A DNA stretch of 64,000 nt from Marinobacter psychrophilus (GTDB taxonomy: Bacteria > Pseudomonadota > Gammaproteobacteria > Pseudomonadales > Oleiphilaceae). The notes under the pieces were generated by a model. The model was not told the origin of the DNA and did not search any database. It saw only the letters and a list, made by a program, of their open reading frames with translations. Positions 36,776-50,056 of the stretch are shown piece by piece. The DNA lies in the NCBI RefSeq assembly GCF_001043175.1, contig NZ_CP011494.1, forward strand, positions 3,934,598 to 3,998,597, given 5' to 3'. The position numbers were made by a program, and so were the translations under genes. The stretch's first letter is position 1, and the number at the start of each line of letters is the position of its first letter.

Positions 36776-37198
36776 TTAACGAACGTTCTTACGCAGTTTT
36801 TGCAATGTGCGTAGCTGAGCGGCGGCTTCTGCCAGCTCGGCCGCGGCACGGAAATACTCGAACTCGCCCGTTTTATTCGCCAGTGCCGCTTCGGCGTCTT
36901 TCTGGGCCTGCAATGCTGCGGCCTCGTCGACGTCTTTAGCACGCACCGCGGTGTCGGCCATCAGGGTGACAAGATTCGGCTGTACTTCCAGGTATCCCCC
37001 GGACACATACAGAATTTCTTCTTCACCACCTTGCTTGATGATCCGCACAGCGCCCGGTTTGAGCGCAGACAGCAGCGGAGCATGGCCGAACTGAATGCCT
37101 AACTCACCCTCTGTGCCGGTAGCAATCAACATTTCTACCAAGCCGGAGTAAATCTTCTTTTCAGCGCTTACGACGTCGCAATGTACAGTCATAGCCAT
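36776..37198 (-). CDS. atpC: ATP synthase F1 epsilon subunit
   Basis: A 140-residue protein: N-terminal beta-sandwich ([38 protein letters not shown]) and a C-terminal helical hairpin rich in alanine and charged residues that regulates hydrolysis. It is the last gene of the atp operon, 35 bp after atpD. ATG two codons further in is an alternative start. Confidence 0.96.
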   Translation of the reverse strand: MAMTVHCDVVSAEKKIYSGLVEMLIATGTEGELGIQFGHAPLLSALKPGAVRIIKQGGEEEILYVSGGYLEVQPNLVTLMADTAVRAKDVDEAAALQAQKDAEAALANKTGEFEYFRAAAELAEAAAQLRTLQKLRKNVR

Positions 37199-37233
37199 TA
37201 TCTAAGCCTCTTGGGTCAGAAATTGAAAGAGGA

Positions 37234-39542
<2,309 letters not shown>

Positions 39543-39609
39543 AGGTCACTGCCTTTTCAAGTTAGACACTCATTTGGACCAACAGGCCCGCCACAGCGGG
39601 CCGGCGCTG

Positions 39610-41154
39610 CTACCAGGTTTGAGTGGTCTTGAATTTCTCCAGCGCAGCTTTCAGGCCAGCGGCAACGTCATCATTATAGTTGCCGGCAGCACCGATTTTC
39701 TCAAGCAGTTCTTTTTGCTCGGCACGCATCCAATCCAGCAATTGTGCTTCAAACTCAACTACTTTGGTGACATCGATGTCATCAAGGAAGCCTTCGTTGG
39801 CGGCATACAGAACGGTCCCCATTTCAGCCACAGACATCGGGCTGTACTGGTTCTGCTTCATCAACTCGGTAACGCGCTGGCCGTGCTCAAGCTGGTTACG
39901 GGTGGCTTCGTCCAGATCCGAGGCGAACTGGGCAAAAGCCGCCAGTTCACGGTACTGAGCCAGAGCCAGACGAATGTTACCGCCTAGTTTCTTCATGATC
40001 TTGGTCTGAGCTGCACCACCTACCCGCGATACCGAAATACCCGCGTTCATAGCCGGACGGATACCGGAGTTAAACAGGTTGGTCTCGAGGAAGATCTGGC
40101 CATCCGTGATAGAAATCACGTTGGTCGGCACGAAGGCCGACACGTCACCTGCCTGAGTTTCGATGATCGGCAGCGCGGTCAAAGAACCGGTTTTGCCTTT
40201 CACTTCACCGTTGGTGAACTTTTCAACGTAATCCGCATTTACACGGGAGGCACGCTCCAGCAGACGGGAGTGCAAATAGAACACGTCACCCGGATAAGCT
40301 TCACGGCCTGGCGGACGACGCAACAGCAGAGAAATCTGGCGGTAAGCAACAGCCTGTTTCGACAGGTCGTCGTACACAATCAGAGCGTCTTCGCCACGAT
40401 CACGGAAGTATTCGCCCATGGTGGTGCCGGAATACGGTGCCAAAAACTGCATGGCTGCAGGATCTGCCGCACCTGCGGCCACAACGATGGTGTGATCCAT
40501 CGCACCGTGCTCTTCCAGCTTGCGCACAATCGCAGCAATCGACGACTGCTTCTGACCGATGGCAACGTAGATACACTTGATGCCGGAATTCTTCTGGTTG
40601 ATGATCGCATCGATTGCAACAGCGGTCTTACCAATCTGGCGGTCACCAATGATCAGCTCGCGCTGGCCACGGCCAACCGGAACCATGGTATCAATCGCTT
40701 TCATACCGGTTTGGATCGGCTGGTCAACTGACTGACGTTCGATAACACCCGGTGCTACCTTTTCAACCGCATCGGTCAGGCTGGTACCCAGCTCGCCTTT
40801 GCCATCAATCGGATTGCCCAAACCGTCAACGACGCGGCCCAACAGTTCCGGACCAACCGGGACTTCCAGAATACGACCGGTGCAACGGACTTTCTGGCCT
40901 TCGGCCAGATCTTCGTATTCACCCAATACCACGGCACCGACAGAGTCGCGTTCGAGGTTCAGAGCAATACCAAAAGTGCCGTTAGCGAATTCAATCATCT
41001 CGCCCGACATAACGTCAGCCAGGCCATGAATCAGCACAATACCGTCTGCAACAGACAGAATGGTGCCTTCGTTTTTTGCTTCAGAAGAGATGTCGAGCTT
41101 GTCGATTCTCTTTTTAATGATGTCACTGATCTCGGATGGATTCAGTTGCTGCAT
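39610..41154 (-). CDS. atpA: ATP synthase F1 alpha subunit
   Basis: A 514-residue non-catalytic nucleotide-binding subunit. The start [18 protein letters not shown] at 41154 follows GAGGAC; the ORF's 32 upstream codons overlap atpH and are rejected. The P-loop is [15 protein letters not shown] near residue 170 and the signature [17 protein letters not shown] lies near residue 370. Confidence 0.98.
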   Translation of the reverse strand: MQQLNPSEISDIIKKRIDKLDISSEAKNEGTILSVADGIVLIHGLADVMSGEMIEFANGTFGIALNLERDSVGAVVLGEYEDLAEGQKVRCTGRILEVPVGPELLGRVVDGLGNPIDGKGELGTSLTDAVEKVAPGVIERQSVDQPIQTGMKAIDTMVPVGRGQRELIIGDRQIGKTAVAIDAIINQKNSGIKCIYVAIGQKQSSIAAIVRKLEEHGAMDHTIVVAAGAADPAAMQFLAPYSGTTMGEYFRDRGEDALIVYDDLSKQAVAYRQISLLLRRPPGREAYPGDVFYLHSRLLERASRVNADYVEKFTNGEVKGKTGSLTALPIIETQAGDVSAFVPTNVISITDGQIFLETNLFNSGIRPAMNAGISVSRVGGAAQTKIMKKLGGNIRLALAQYRELAAFAQFASDLDEATRNQLEHGQRVTELMKQNQYSPMSVAEMGTVLYAANEGFLDDIDVTKVVEFEAQLLDWMRAEQKELLEKIGAAGNYNDDVAAGLKAALEKFKTTQTW

Positions 41155-41182
41155 GCCTTTGTCCTCAAACCTTTTGCTGAAA

Positions 41183-41719
41183 TCAGGAGCCCAGTGCTTT
41201 GGCCATTTTTGCGAGCTTGCCACGGATTGAAGCGTCAATAACCATATCACCGGAATTTACCACCACGCCGCCAATCAATGAGCGATCAACAGCGGTTTCC
41301 AGGATGACTTTACGCTCCAGTTTTCTGGACAATGCTTCTGCCAAATGTTGCTGCTCTTCGGGTGTCATTTCGTACGCCGTGCTGACCTTCATATTCACCG
41401 TGCGCTCAAGTTCCGCACGGTAGAAAGCAAACATGGTCGAAATTTCCGGCAGCAGCGCCAGGCGCTTGTTTTCAGCAAGAATCAACAGGAAGTTTCTGAG
41501 TGCTTCGGGCATCTGTTCTTCAGCGGTTTCGAAAAACAGCTCTGCCTTGCGTTGCTCAGACAGGCCAGGATTGGCCAGAATGTTCTTCACAGCTTTGTTA
41601 GCCGCCAGAAGACCTACAAAAGCCAGCGCCTGATCCCAGGAATCGACGGCGTCATGTTCTTTGGCGGCTTCAAAAACGGCTTTCGCGTAGGGCCGGGCTA
41701 ACGTTATCGGTTCTGCCAT
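41183..41719 (-). CDS. atpH: ATP synthase F1 delta subunit
   Basis: A 178-residue OSCP/delta protein that ties F1 to the peripheral stalk. N-terminal [16 protein letters not shown] and C-terminal [20 protein letters not shown] match the family. It lies 11 bp after atpF and 28 bp before atpA. Confidence 0.96.
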   Translation of the reverse strand: MAEPITLARPYAKAVFEAAKEHDAVDSWDQALAFVGLLAANKAVKNILANPGLSEQRKAELFFETAEEQMPEALRNFLLILAENKRLALLPEISTMFAFYRAELERTVNMKVSTAYEMTPEEQQHLAEALSRKLERKVILETAVDRSLIGGVVVNSGDMVIDASIRGKLAKMAKALGS

Positions 41720-41730
41720 GGGTCCCTCGC

Positions 41731-42201
41731 TTAGAGTTGTGCTGCCAGCTTATTCAGCATGTCGCTGTGAGCTTTAGCATCGACAGACGTTTCTAGAATC
41801 TTCTCGGCACCGGCAATGGCAAGTACTGCCACTTCTGCTCTCAATGCGTCACGAGTCTGAACACGCTCCTGCTGAATTTCCGCCCGGGCTTGCTCAATGA
41901 GCTTTTCACCCTCTTTGCGGGCATCGCCTTTGGATGCTTCCACAATCTGGGCGGCGCGCTTATTGGCCTGATCTATAAGACCGGCGGCTTCTTCTTTGGC
42001 TTGTTGCATTTTCTGGGCAGCTTTTTCCTGAGCAAGCTCAAGATCCAGCGAAGCCCGGTCAGCAGCAGAAAGACCATCAGCAATCTTCTTCTGGCGCGCT
42101 GCCATGGCTGCCGTAATCGGCGGCCACACATACTTCACGCAGAACCAGACGAAAATAGCGAAGGCAATCGATTGCCCTATTAACGTAAGGTTTATATTCA
42201 C
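41731..42201 (-). CDS. atpF: ATP synthase F0 b subunit
   Basis: A 156-residue protein with one N-terminal membrane helix (INLTLIGQSIAFAIFVWFC, residues 2-21) and a long charged coiled coil (about 30-140) that dimerises to form the peripheral stalk. KYVWPPITAAMAARQ after the helix is the family signature. Confidence 0.97.
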   Translation of the reverse strand: MNINLTLIGQSIAFAIFVWFCVKYVWPPITAAMAARQKKIADGLSAADRASLDLELAQEKAAQKMQQAKEEAAGLIDQANKRAAQIVEASKGDARKEGEKLIEQARAEIQQERVQTRDALRAEVAVLAIAGAEKILETSVDAKAHSDMLNKLAAQL

Positions 42202-42298
42202 GGCAATATACCTCTTGCTATTCGTTGCGTGCTGGAAACCAAAAAACCGGGCGCTTGATTCTGAAGCTCAGAACAACGCCCGCATCTTCAGGCTATGT

Positions 42299-42535
<237 letters not shown>

Positions 42536-42579
42536 CTAAGTTTTTCAGATAGTTAAGGGTTTGCTTTTTAACGGGTAAA

Positions 42580-43437
<858 letters not shown>

Positions 43438-43446
43438 CTAGTCCAG

Positions 43447-43839
43447 TCATCGCCGTGGTTGTGGCCGTATCAGCCAGCGCAATGCGCCGCCCGCTACAAC
43501 CATCACAGCAAAAGTGAATAATAGAGCCGGCACGTATACCGGCTCCATTAAAGTGAAAACAGCCGCGAAAGAAACAGCGGTAAGGGCGATTTTGGTGGAT
43601 TCCGCCCGGAACAAATTCCCCACCATTAGGCGCGCGTGGCGGGCGCCCTGATAACGATATACCCGGTGAACAAACCAGGCATTTGGCACTATGAAAATAA
43701 GACCGCCGATGAAGGCGGAATAACCGGCCAAAACGCTGTGTAGTGACCACAACAGGCTGATTATAATCAGACCTGTAAACTCAATGGCCAGCCAACGAGC
43801 TAATGGAACATAGGTGATTCGAGATTGCTGAGAAGCCAT
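43447..43839 (-). CDS. atpI: ATP synthase assembly protein I
   Basis: A 130-residue four-helix membrane protein that aids c-ring or magnesium-related assembly in other bacteria. The open frame extends to 43866, but the promoter at 43868-43896 places the transcription start near 43861, so the start must be MASQQSRITYV at 43839. It is the first gene of the atp operon and lies 15 bp before atpB. Confidence 0.9.
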   Translation of the reverse strand: MASQQSRITYVPLARWLAIEFTGLIIISLLWSLHSVLAGYSAFIGGLIFIVPNAWFVHRVYRYQGARHARLMVGNLFRAESTKIALTAVSFAAVFTLMEPVYVPALLFTFAVMVVAGGALRWLIRPQPRR

Positions 43840-43867
43840 ATCAATGTTGTCATTACAAACGCGCAAA

Positions 43868-43896
43868 ATTATATGATTTTAGAAGTTGTTGTTCAA
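43868..43896 (-). promoter_or_regulatory. Sigma-70 promoter of the atp operon
   Basis: On the minus strand TTGAAC (plus 43891-43896) and TATAAT (plus 43868-43873) are separated by exactly 17 bp. The -10 is a perfect consensus and the -35 has five of six matches or better. It lies 29 bp upstream of the atpI start. Confidence 0.8.
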
Positions 43897-44042
43897 CCAA
43901 GCTCTGAACGAAACCTAGCCAGAACTTCATTAAAACACCACCGGAAACCCGTATTTATCACACAATTTGTGGCTGTCCCTGAAAAAGTCACGACATCTGG
44001 TGTTTCTTGGTTATTTAGCTAAAACTGTGTTTTATTTTCAAA

Positions 44043-44918
44043 CTACTTGATATGGCCTAAAATTCCGTCTAATTCGTCCAATGAGCTGTATTCGATAACC
44101 AGCTTCCCTTTGCCACGCTGGCCGTGATTAATCGCCACCCGTGCACCCAGACGCTCGGCCAGATCGTCCTGCAGCGCCCGGATATTTGGCTCCACTCTGG
44201 GCTTGGCCGCTGTGCCGCTACCAGGTTTCTCCTGCTGCAGCTGGCGCACTAGAGTTTCGGTTTGGCGCACCGATAGTGAACGTGCCACTACCTGCCGGGC
44301 CACCTGCATTTGCTGCTCTGGCGCCAGAGTCAGCATGGCACGGCCATGGCCCATTTCAAGATCGCCATGCTCCAGCATCAGCCGCACATCTTCGGTCAAG
44401 CCAATCAGGCGCAGCAAATTGGTGATGGTCGTACGTGACTTGCCGACCGCTTCAGCCACTTGAGCCTGAGTCAGCCCGAACTCGTCCTGTAAACGTTGCA
44501 GGGCAAACGCTTCTTCGATGGGGTTCAGGTTTTCGCGCTGAATGTTCTCGATCAGGGCCATAGCGATGGCCGCTTCGTCTGATACGTCCCGAATAATAGC
44601 CGGTATCGACTCCAGGCCGGCCATCTGGGCCGCGCGCCAACGGCGCTCACCAGCGATCAGTTCAAAGCGTTGGGCGGCCAGAGGACGCACTACAACTGGC
44701 TGCATCACGCCTTGTTGGCGAATGGAGTCGGCCAGCTCTTGCAAGGCTGCCGGGTCCATGTCGCGGCGCGGCTGATAGCGGCCACGCTGAATCAAATCCA
44801 AAGCAATATCCCGCAACTCGCCGTCTTGGCTGGCCGGTGTCTGCTCCAGATTTACGCGGGAATTTGCCAATAAGGCTCCTAGCCCGCGTTCCCCAAGTCC
44901 TCGTTTTTTCGCCGCCAT
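44043..44918 (-). CDS. parB: Chromosome-partitioning protein ParB
   Basis: A 291-residue CTPase and parS-binding protein. It starts MAAKKRGLGERGLGALLANS (the ORF has 4 extra codons). The N-terminal CTPase domain contains GERRWRAAQMAG; the helix-turn-helix has FGLTQAQVAEAVGKSRTTIT; the C-terminal dimerisation domain ends GKLVIEYSSLDELDGILG. It follows parA by 58 bp and should bind the site at 204-219. Confidence 0.96.
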   Translation of the reverse strand: MAAKKRGLGERGLGALLANSRVNLEQTPASQDGELRDIALDLIQRGRYQPRRDMDPAALQELADSIRQQGVMQPVVVRPLAAQRFELIAGERRWRAAQMAGLESIPAIIRDVSDEAAIAMALIENIQRENLNPIEEAFALQRLQDEFGLTQAQVAEAVGKSRTTITNLLRLIGLTEDVRLMLEHGDLEMGHGRAMLTLAPEQQMQVARQVVARSLSVRQTETLVRQLQQEKPGSGTAAKPRVEPNIRALQDDLAERLGARVAINHGQRGKGKLVIEYSSLDELDGILGHIK

Positions 44919-44976
44919 GGTGTCAGCCACTGTTTCCGTTAATGTCCATCAAATTGCTCTTTGCGTTGGCGGCATC

Positions 44977-45771
44977 TTACACGGCAACCGCGTCAGATGC
45001 TTTCTTTGCTCCGTGCCGGCGAACCATCTCACCCGCTAGAGCCAGATAGGCAATAGCGCCTTTCGAGGCTTTGTCGTACTTCAAGGCAGGCATGCCGTGG
45101 CTGGGTGCTTCCGCCAGGCGTACGTTACGGGGAATGACAACGCGATACACTTTATCACCAAAAAATTCGATAAGCTGACCCGACACATCGCGCGTCAAAC
45201 TGCTGCGGGGGTCATACATGGTCCGCAGAATGCCTTCAACCTGCAGATTAGGATTTACCGTTTCCTGAATCTGCTGCACGGTGTTCATGAGCGCTGCCAG
45301 GCCTTCCAACGCGTAATACTCACATTGCATCGGAATCAGAATGGAATCAGCGAACGAGAGCGCGTTCACCGTCAGCAGGTTCAGCGATGGGGGGCAATCA
45401 ATCAGCACGTAATCGTAGTTGTCACGAAGCGGGTTCAGGGCTTGACGCAGACGATGCTCGCGGCCGATTTCCATCATCAGCTCCACTTCAGCGGCCGTCA
45501 AATCACCGTTACCTGGCATAATGTCATAACCGCCCATCTCGTTATGAATGATAATCTCACTGGCGCTGGCGCGCTTGGTGAGCAAATCATAACCAGAGAG
45601 TTGCAGGGCGTTTTTGTCAATGCCGCTACCCATGGTGGCATTGCCCTGGGGGTCCATGTCTACCAGCAGCACCCGGCGTTTGGTCGCTGCCAGAGATGCG
45701 GCAAGGTTGACGCAGGTGGTGGTTTTACCCACACCGCCTTTCTGATTGGTCACCGCAATCACGCGCGCCAT
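44977..45771 (-). CDS. parA: Chromosome-partitioning ATPase ParA (Soj)
   Basis: A 264-residue deviant Walker ATPase: KGGVGKTTTCVNLA at residues 11-24, VDMDPQGNATMGSG near 40 and DCPPSLNLLTVNAL near 125. It drives origin segregation with ParB. A short C-terminal tail (KKASDAVAV) is present. It lies 58 bp after rsmG in the usual mnmG-rsmG-parA-parB order. Confidence 0.96.
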   Translation of the reverse strand: MARVIAVTNQKGGVGKTTTCVNLAASLAATKRRVLLVDMDPQGNATMGSGIDKNALQLSGYDLLTKRASASEIIIHNEMGGYDIMPGNGDLTAAEVELMMEIGREHRLRQALNPLRDNYDYVLIDCPPSLNLLTVNALSFADSILIPMQCEYYALEGLAALMNTVQQIQETVNPNLQVEGILRTMYDPRSSLTRDVSGQLIEFFGDKVYRVVIPRNVRLAEAPSHGMPALKYDKASKGAIAYLALAGEMVRRHGAKKASDAVAV

Positions 45772-45829
45772 CGCTTGCCTCCTGTGTCAGGTTTTGTTGT
45801 CGGTCAAAGGATCAGCGCTGCTGAATTCC

Positions 45830-46477
45830 TCAGTGTGGGTGTCCGTTGCGGCCAATAATCAGCACGTTACGTTCACCCTCTACGCCGGGTACTGCCAGCC
45901 CATGGCTAGAGTTTACCTGCCAGCCACGGCCAAGGGCAGCCACTTCATCATCGGGATACTGGCCTTTCATGGCAATAAACTCACCGTTACCTGCCAGCAG
46001 GTGGTTGCACCAGTTCACTTGGTTGTCCAGCGCGGCAAACGCACGGCTGCTGATCTGGGTAAACGGCTCACGGGGCTGGTATGCCTCGGCGCGACTGTGA
46101 ATAATGTCTAGGTTGCGCAATCCCAACTCCAGCACACACTGCTTAAGGAAGCGGGTTTTCTTGCCGTTACTATCCAGTAGGGTAAAGCGCGTGTCTGGTA
46201 GGGCAATGGCCAGCGGAATTCCTGGCAAACCGCCACCAGCACCGGCGTCTAGCAAGTGATGGGTGGTTACAAACGGCACAATGCTGAGGCTGTCCAGCAG
46301 TTGTCGCGATACCATCTCGCGCTCGTCACGCACGGCGGTCAGGTTGAAAGCCTTATTCCATTTGGTCAGCAACGCCAAAAATGCCAACAACTGTCGCTGT
46401 TGGCTGGCGTCGAGCTTAAGCTCCATTTGTGCCAGGCCTTCGTCAAGCTGACGCTGCCATACTGGATTCTGTGCCAT
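45830..46477 (-). CDS. rsmG: 16S rRNA m7G527 methyltransferase
   Basis: A 215-residue SAM methyltransferase with the glycine-rich loop LLDAGAGGGLPGIPLAIALP near residue 75 and KWNKAFNLTAVRD in the N-terminal helical part. It modifies G527 in 16S rRNA. Its ATG lies immediately after the mnmG stop. Confidence 0.95.
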   Translation of the reverse strand: MAQNPVWQRQLDEGLAQMELKLDASQQRQLLAFLALLTKWNKAFNLTAVRDEREMVSRQLLDSLSIVPFVTTHHLLDAGAGGGLPGIPLAIALPDTRFTLLDSNGKKTRFLKQCVLELGLRNLDIIHSRAEAYQPREPFTQISSRAFAALDNQVNWCNHLLAGNGEFIAMKGQYPDDEVAALGRGWQVNSSHGLAVPGVEGERNVLIIGRNGHPH

Positions 46478-48364
46478 TTACGCGCTCTGCTTGCGCAACA
46501 ATTCGCGCTTTTTCATATGCACCAGAATTTGACTTATGGCGGCCGGTGTAACACCTTGAACTCGGGATGCCTGGGCGACGGTTTCGGGTCGCACGGCTCC
46601 TAGCTTCTGCTTGATTTCGTTGGATAATCCGCCAATTATGCCATAATCCAGATCAACTGGCAGCGCGGTGTTCTCATTTTTGCGAAGGCGCTCGATCTCG
46701 TCGGCCTGGCGCGAAATATAGCCTTCGTATTTAATCTCGATTTCAACTTGGTCAGCCACTATGGCGTCATCGGCCCGATATTCCGCGATATCGGCAATGT
46801 GGGCGTACACTATTTCCGGGCGCCGCAGCAGCTCGGCCAATGTGTGATCACGGCCCAGAGGCTGCTTCAGATACTGATTGGCACGCTCACCCGCAGCGCT
46901 GTTCGGATGCACGCGCGTGCCTTCCAGGCGGCTGCGCTCGGTACCTATAGCATCGCGCTTGGCGTTGAATTTACGCCAGCGCTCGTCGTCTACCAGACCC
47001 AGTTCGCGGCCGCTGTCGGTCAGCCGCAGGTCGGCGTTGTCTTCGCGCAAAATGAGTCGGTATTCGGCGCGGCTGGTGAACATCCGGTAAGGCTCGGAAG
47101 TACCCATGGTGATCAAGTCATCCACTAATACACCAATGTAGGCCTCATCACGGCGCGGATACCACGCATCTTTATCCTGCGCCTGCCGCGCAGCGTTAAT
47201 GCCTGCAAGCAAGCCTTGAGCTGCTGCTTCTTCGTAACCAGTAGTCCCGTTAATCTGGCCGGCAAAATACAGACCCTGAATAAACTTGGTTTCCAGGGTG
47301 TGGCGTAAATCCTGAGGGTTTAGATAATCGTATTCGATAGCGTAGCCCGGGCGCATGATGTGGGCCTTCTCAAAACCCGGAATCGACTGAACGGCTCTAA
47401 CCTGAATATCAAACGGCAAGCTGGTGGAAATGCCATTGGGATAAAGCTCATGCGTGGTCAGGCCTTCAGGCTCGACAAAAATCTGGTGCGAGCTTTTGTC
47501 GGCAAACCGGCTTACCTTGTCTTCTAAAGACGGGCAGTAGCGCGGGCCAACACCGCCGATATTGCCGGTGAACATCGGTGAGCGATCAAAGCCGCTACGA
47601 ATGATGTCATGGGTTTCTTCGGTGGTACGGGTGATGTGACAGCAAACTTGCCGTGGGTGTTCATCGCGGGAACCCATAAACGACATAACCGGCGTTGGGT
47701 CATCGCCCCACTGTTGCTGCATCACTGAAAAGTCTACGCTGCGGGCATCAATACGCGGCGGCGTGCCCGTTTTCAGCCGGCCAACGTTAAACGGTAGTTC
47801 CCGCAGGCGCTGAGCCAACGCATTGGCCGGAGCATCACCAGCACGGCCACCGGCATGATTCTTCATACCAATGTGTATTATGCCGCCCAGAAAAGTACCG
47901 GTGGTCAGCACCACTGTTTTGCCCAGGAAACGGATGCCAGTCTGGGTGACGACGCCGGTTACCCGCTCGTTCTCCACAATCAAATCATCGGCGGACTGCT
48001 GGAACAGAGTCAAATTAGGCTGATTTTCCAGTATTTCGCGGATGGCAGCTTTGTACAAAATGCGATCGGTCTGGGCGCGGGTAGCGCGCACGGCGGGGCC
48101 CTTGCGGCCGTTCAACACGCGAAACTGGATGCCGGCCCTGTCCGTGGCGCGGGCCATGGCTCCGCCTAACGCGTCAATTTCTTTTACCAGATGGCTTTTA
48201 CCAATACCACCAATGGCCGGGTTGCAGGACATCTGTCCTAGAGTTTCAATGTTGTGGGTCAGCAACAGGGTTTGTGAGCCCATACGCGCCGCTGCCAACG
48301 CGGCTTCGGTGCCCGCATGGCCACCACCAATAACAATTACATCGAAACGGGTCGGAAAATCCAC
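46478..48364 (-). CDS. mnmG: tRNA uridine-34 carboxymethylaminomethyl enzyme MnmG
   Basis: A 628-residue FAD protein that with MnmE installs cmnm5 at U34 of certain tRNAs. The dinucleotide motif [18 protein letters not shown] lies at residues 12-29; [21 protein letters not shown] contains the conserved cysteine region (CNPAIGG), and [10 protein letters not shown] is near residue 275. Its partner mnmE is 11 kb to the right. Confidence 0.97.
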   Translation of the reverse strand: MDFPTRFDVIVIGGGHAGTEAALAAARMGSQTLLLTHNIETLGQMSCNPAIGGIGKSHLVKEIDALGGAMARATDRAGIQFRVLNGRKGPAVRATRAQTDRILYKAAIREILENQPNLTLFQQSADDLIVENERVTGVVTQTGIRFLGKTVVLTTGTFLGGIIHIGMKNHAGGRAGDAPANALAQRLRELPFNVGRLKTGTPPRIDARSVDFSVMQQQWGDDPTPVMSFMGSRDEHPRQVCCHITRTTEETHDIIRSGFDRSPMFTGNIGGVGPRYCPSLEDKVSRFADKSSHQIFVEPEGLTTHELYPNGISTSLPFDIQVRAVQSIPGFEKAHIMRPGYAIEYDYLNPQDLRHTLETKFIQGLYFAGQINGTTGYEEAAAQGLLAGINAARQAQDKDAWYPRRDEAYIGVLVDDLITMGTSEPYRMFTSRAEYRLILREDNADLRLTDSGRELGLVDDERWRKFNAKRDAIGTERSRLEGTRVHPNSAAGERANQYLKQPLGRDHTLAELLRRPEIVYAHIADIAEYRADDAIVADQVEIEIKYEGYISRQADEIERLRKNENTALPVDLDYGIIGGLSNEIKQKLGAVRPETVAQASRVQGVTPAAISQILVHMKKRELLRKQSA

Positions 48365-48690
48365 AAATCACCTCAAACAACGGGAACAGAATCAAGTAAA
48401 AACAAGGCCGCGAGTATAACGCCTCGGCTGCTAAATTGCAGTCGGGATGTGCAAATTTTAACCAGTTAAGGCAACCCTTTACAAAATTCGTCAACGGCCT
48501 CAAAAATGGCTGTGAAATTGACTAAATTTCAACCGCTTGCCAGAGCTTGTTCAAGTACATCACTATAAAGTTATCCACAGATCGACGCATTTATTAATTG
48601 CCCTTATTAACAGCATAACAGCTTGTTTTATATATCTTTTAAAAAATAATTTTAATTGTTGCCCGCAGCTTGTTCACTTATTTATCCACA
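48365..48690. other. AT-rich region with two perfect DnaA boxes upstream of mnmG
   Basis: TTATCCACA occurs at 48571-48579 and 48682-48690 in the same orientation. Between them lies an AT-rich tract (about 48590-48660, with TTTTATATATCTTTTAAAAA). The first box is followed by a GATC. The second overlaps the last codons of the MFS gene. In enterics oriC lies at this position beside gidA/mnmG. No gene is found in the 313-bp gap. Confidence 0.6.
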
Positions 48691-50009
48691 TGTTTGACGG
48701 TTGATTCTTGCCCTTTGTAGCGACGAATCCATAACACCAGCGGCAGCACCAACAGATTCACCACAGACAAGATCAACAGAAACAATGGAATACTCAAACC
48801 GGCAATTCCCAGCAGTAGCATACCCGCCAGCGCACTGACCACCATAAACAACGAGTTGATAACGTTCAGCGCGGCGATAATACGGGCGCGTTTGTGGGCC
48901 TCGGTGGCTCTCTGAATATAGGCGTACAAAGGTACAATAAAGAGCCCGCCGGCGGCGCCAATCAACACCAGATCGACCAGCAACCTCCAGTATTCAGGTT
49001 GGCTCAGTAACAACCACCAGGTTGTTGGCTCGGCGCTGGCCGGCAGTGCGAAAAACAGATCGATGCCCGGTAACGTTAAACCCAAGGCACCCCAAGGCAC
49101 GGGCGCCAGACTGACACTGTGGTGGGTTAGCCGCTCACACAACACCGAACCACTGGCAATTCCGACAATAAAAAGTGACAGCAACAAGGTAACAACGGTT
49201 TCATCGCCCTGCAGGTGCAGTCGGGCAAAATTGGGAAACTGGGTTAGATAGGCTGCGCCCAAAAACCAGAACCAGGAAATGGCCAATATCGCCAACAACA
49301 CCGGACGCTGTTCGGCGGCCACCGCCATTAGGCGCCAACTTTCCCGCAGGGGCTGCCAGCACATGGGGCTCATTGATTTCGGTAGTTCCGGCGCGACCGT
49401 AACGGGTATTTTGCGCGCACTCAGGTAACCCAATAGCGCCATAATAACCACAGCAAAGGCTATCAGCGGGGTTGCCAGGGGGAAACTGGCCAGTACGCCA
49501 GCGGCAATGGTGCCCAGCAGTATGGCCACGAATGTGCCGCCGCTCACCAGACCATTACCACCCACCAACTCGCTGGGCTCCAGTACTTGGGGCAGAATGG
49601 AATATTTGACTGGACCAAAAAAAGCGGACTGAGTGCCCATCAAGAACAGCAGACACAGCAATACGCCGTACCAACCTTGCCACAACGCCAACGCAGCCAA
49701 TGTCATGATGACGATTTCTGCGGCTTTCACCCAGCGAATAATGCGGGTTTTTTCGTGGCGGTCAGCCAACTGGCCAGCCAGCCCTGAAAAGAGAAAATAG
49801 GGCACAATAAACAGAAACGCAGCAAGATTAACCACCAGGTCCACCGGCAGGCCGGCCCAGCCTACGGTGGTAAAGGTGATCAGCAGCAAGAGCGCGTTTT
49901 TGTACAGGTTGTCATTGAAAGCGCCGCTGAACTGGGTCAGGTAAAACGGCAAAAACCGCCGCTGGCGCAATAGCTGAAACTGGCTCGAGCTGGCGTTAGG
50001 GCTGGCCAA
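48678..50009 (-). CDS. MFS transporter, LplT-like
   Basis: A 443-residue major-facilitator protein with about 12 helices. FYLTQFSGAFNDNLYKNALL near the N-terminus is characteristic of the LplT (lysophospholipid flippase)-like branch, and SGLAGQLADRHEKTRIIRW forms the loop 2-3 motif. The chosen start is TTG at 50009, which has GGGAG 8 bases upstream; the longer frame starts at another TTG (50054) that abuts the RND stop and lacks a ribosome site. No aas acyltransferase gene is adjacent. Confidence 0.82.
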   Translation of the reverse strand: MASPNASSSQFQLLRQRRFLPFYLTQFSGAFNDNLYKNALLLLITFTTVGWAGLPVDLVVNLAAFLFIVPYFLFSGLAGQLADRHEKTRIIRWVKAAEIVIMTLAALALWQGWYGVLLCLLFLMGTQSAFFGPVKYSILPQVLEPSELVGGNGLVSGGTFVAILLGTIAAGVLASFPLATPLIAFAVVIMALLGYLSARKIPVTVAPELPKSMSPMCWQPLRESWRLMAVAAEQRPVLLAILAISWFWFLGAAYLTQFPNFARLHLQGDETVVTLLLSLFIVGIASGSVLCERLTHHSVSLAPVPWGALGLTLPGIDLFFALPASAEPTTWWLLLSQPEYWRLLVDLVLIGAAGGLFIVPLYAYIQRATEAHKRARIIAALNVINSLFMVVSALAGMLLLGIAGLSIPLFLLILSVVNLLVLPLVLWIRRYKGQESTVKHVDK

Positions 50010-50056
50010 AACGGTGTCTCCCGGATTTCGCCGGGATAAGCCCGGGGGCTGCAAAT

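Noticed and set aside
43840..43866. Longer atpI start (MRVCNDNID)
   Set aside because: It lies upstream of the transcription start predicted from the strong promoter at 43868-43896.
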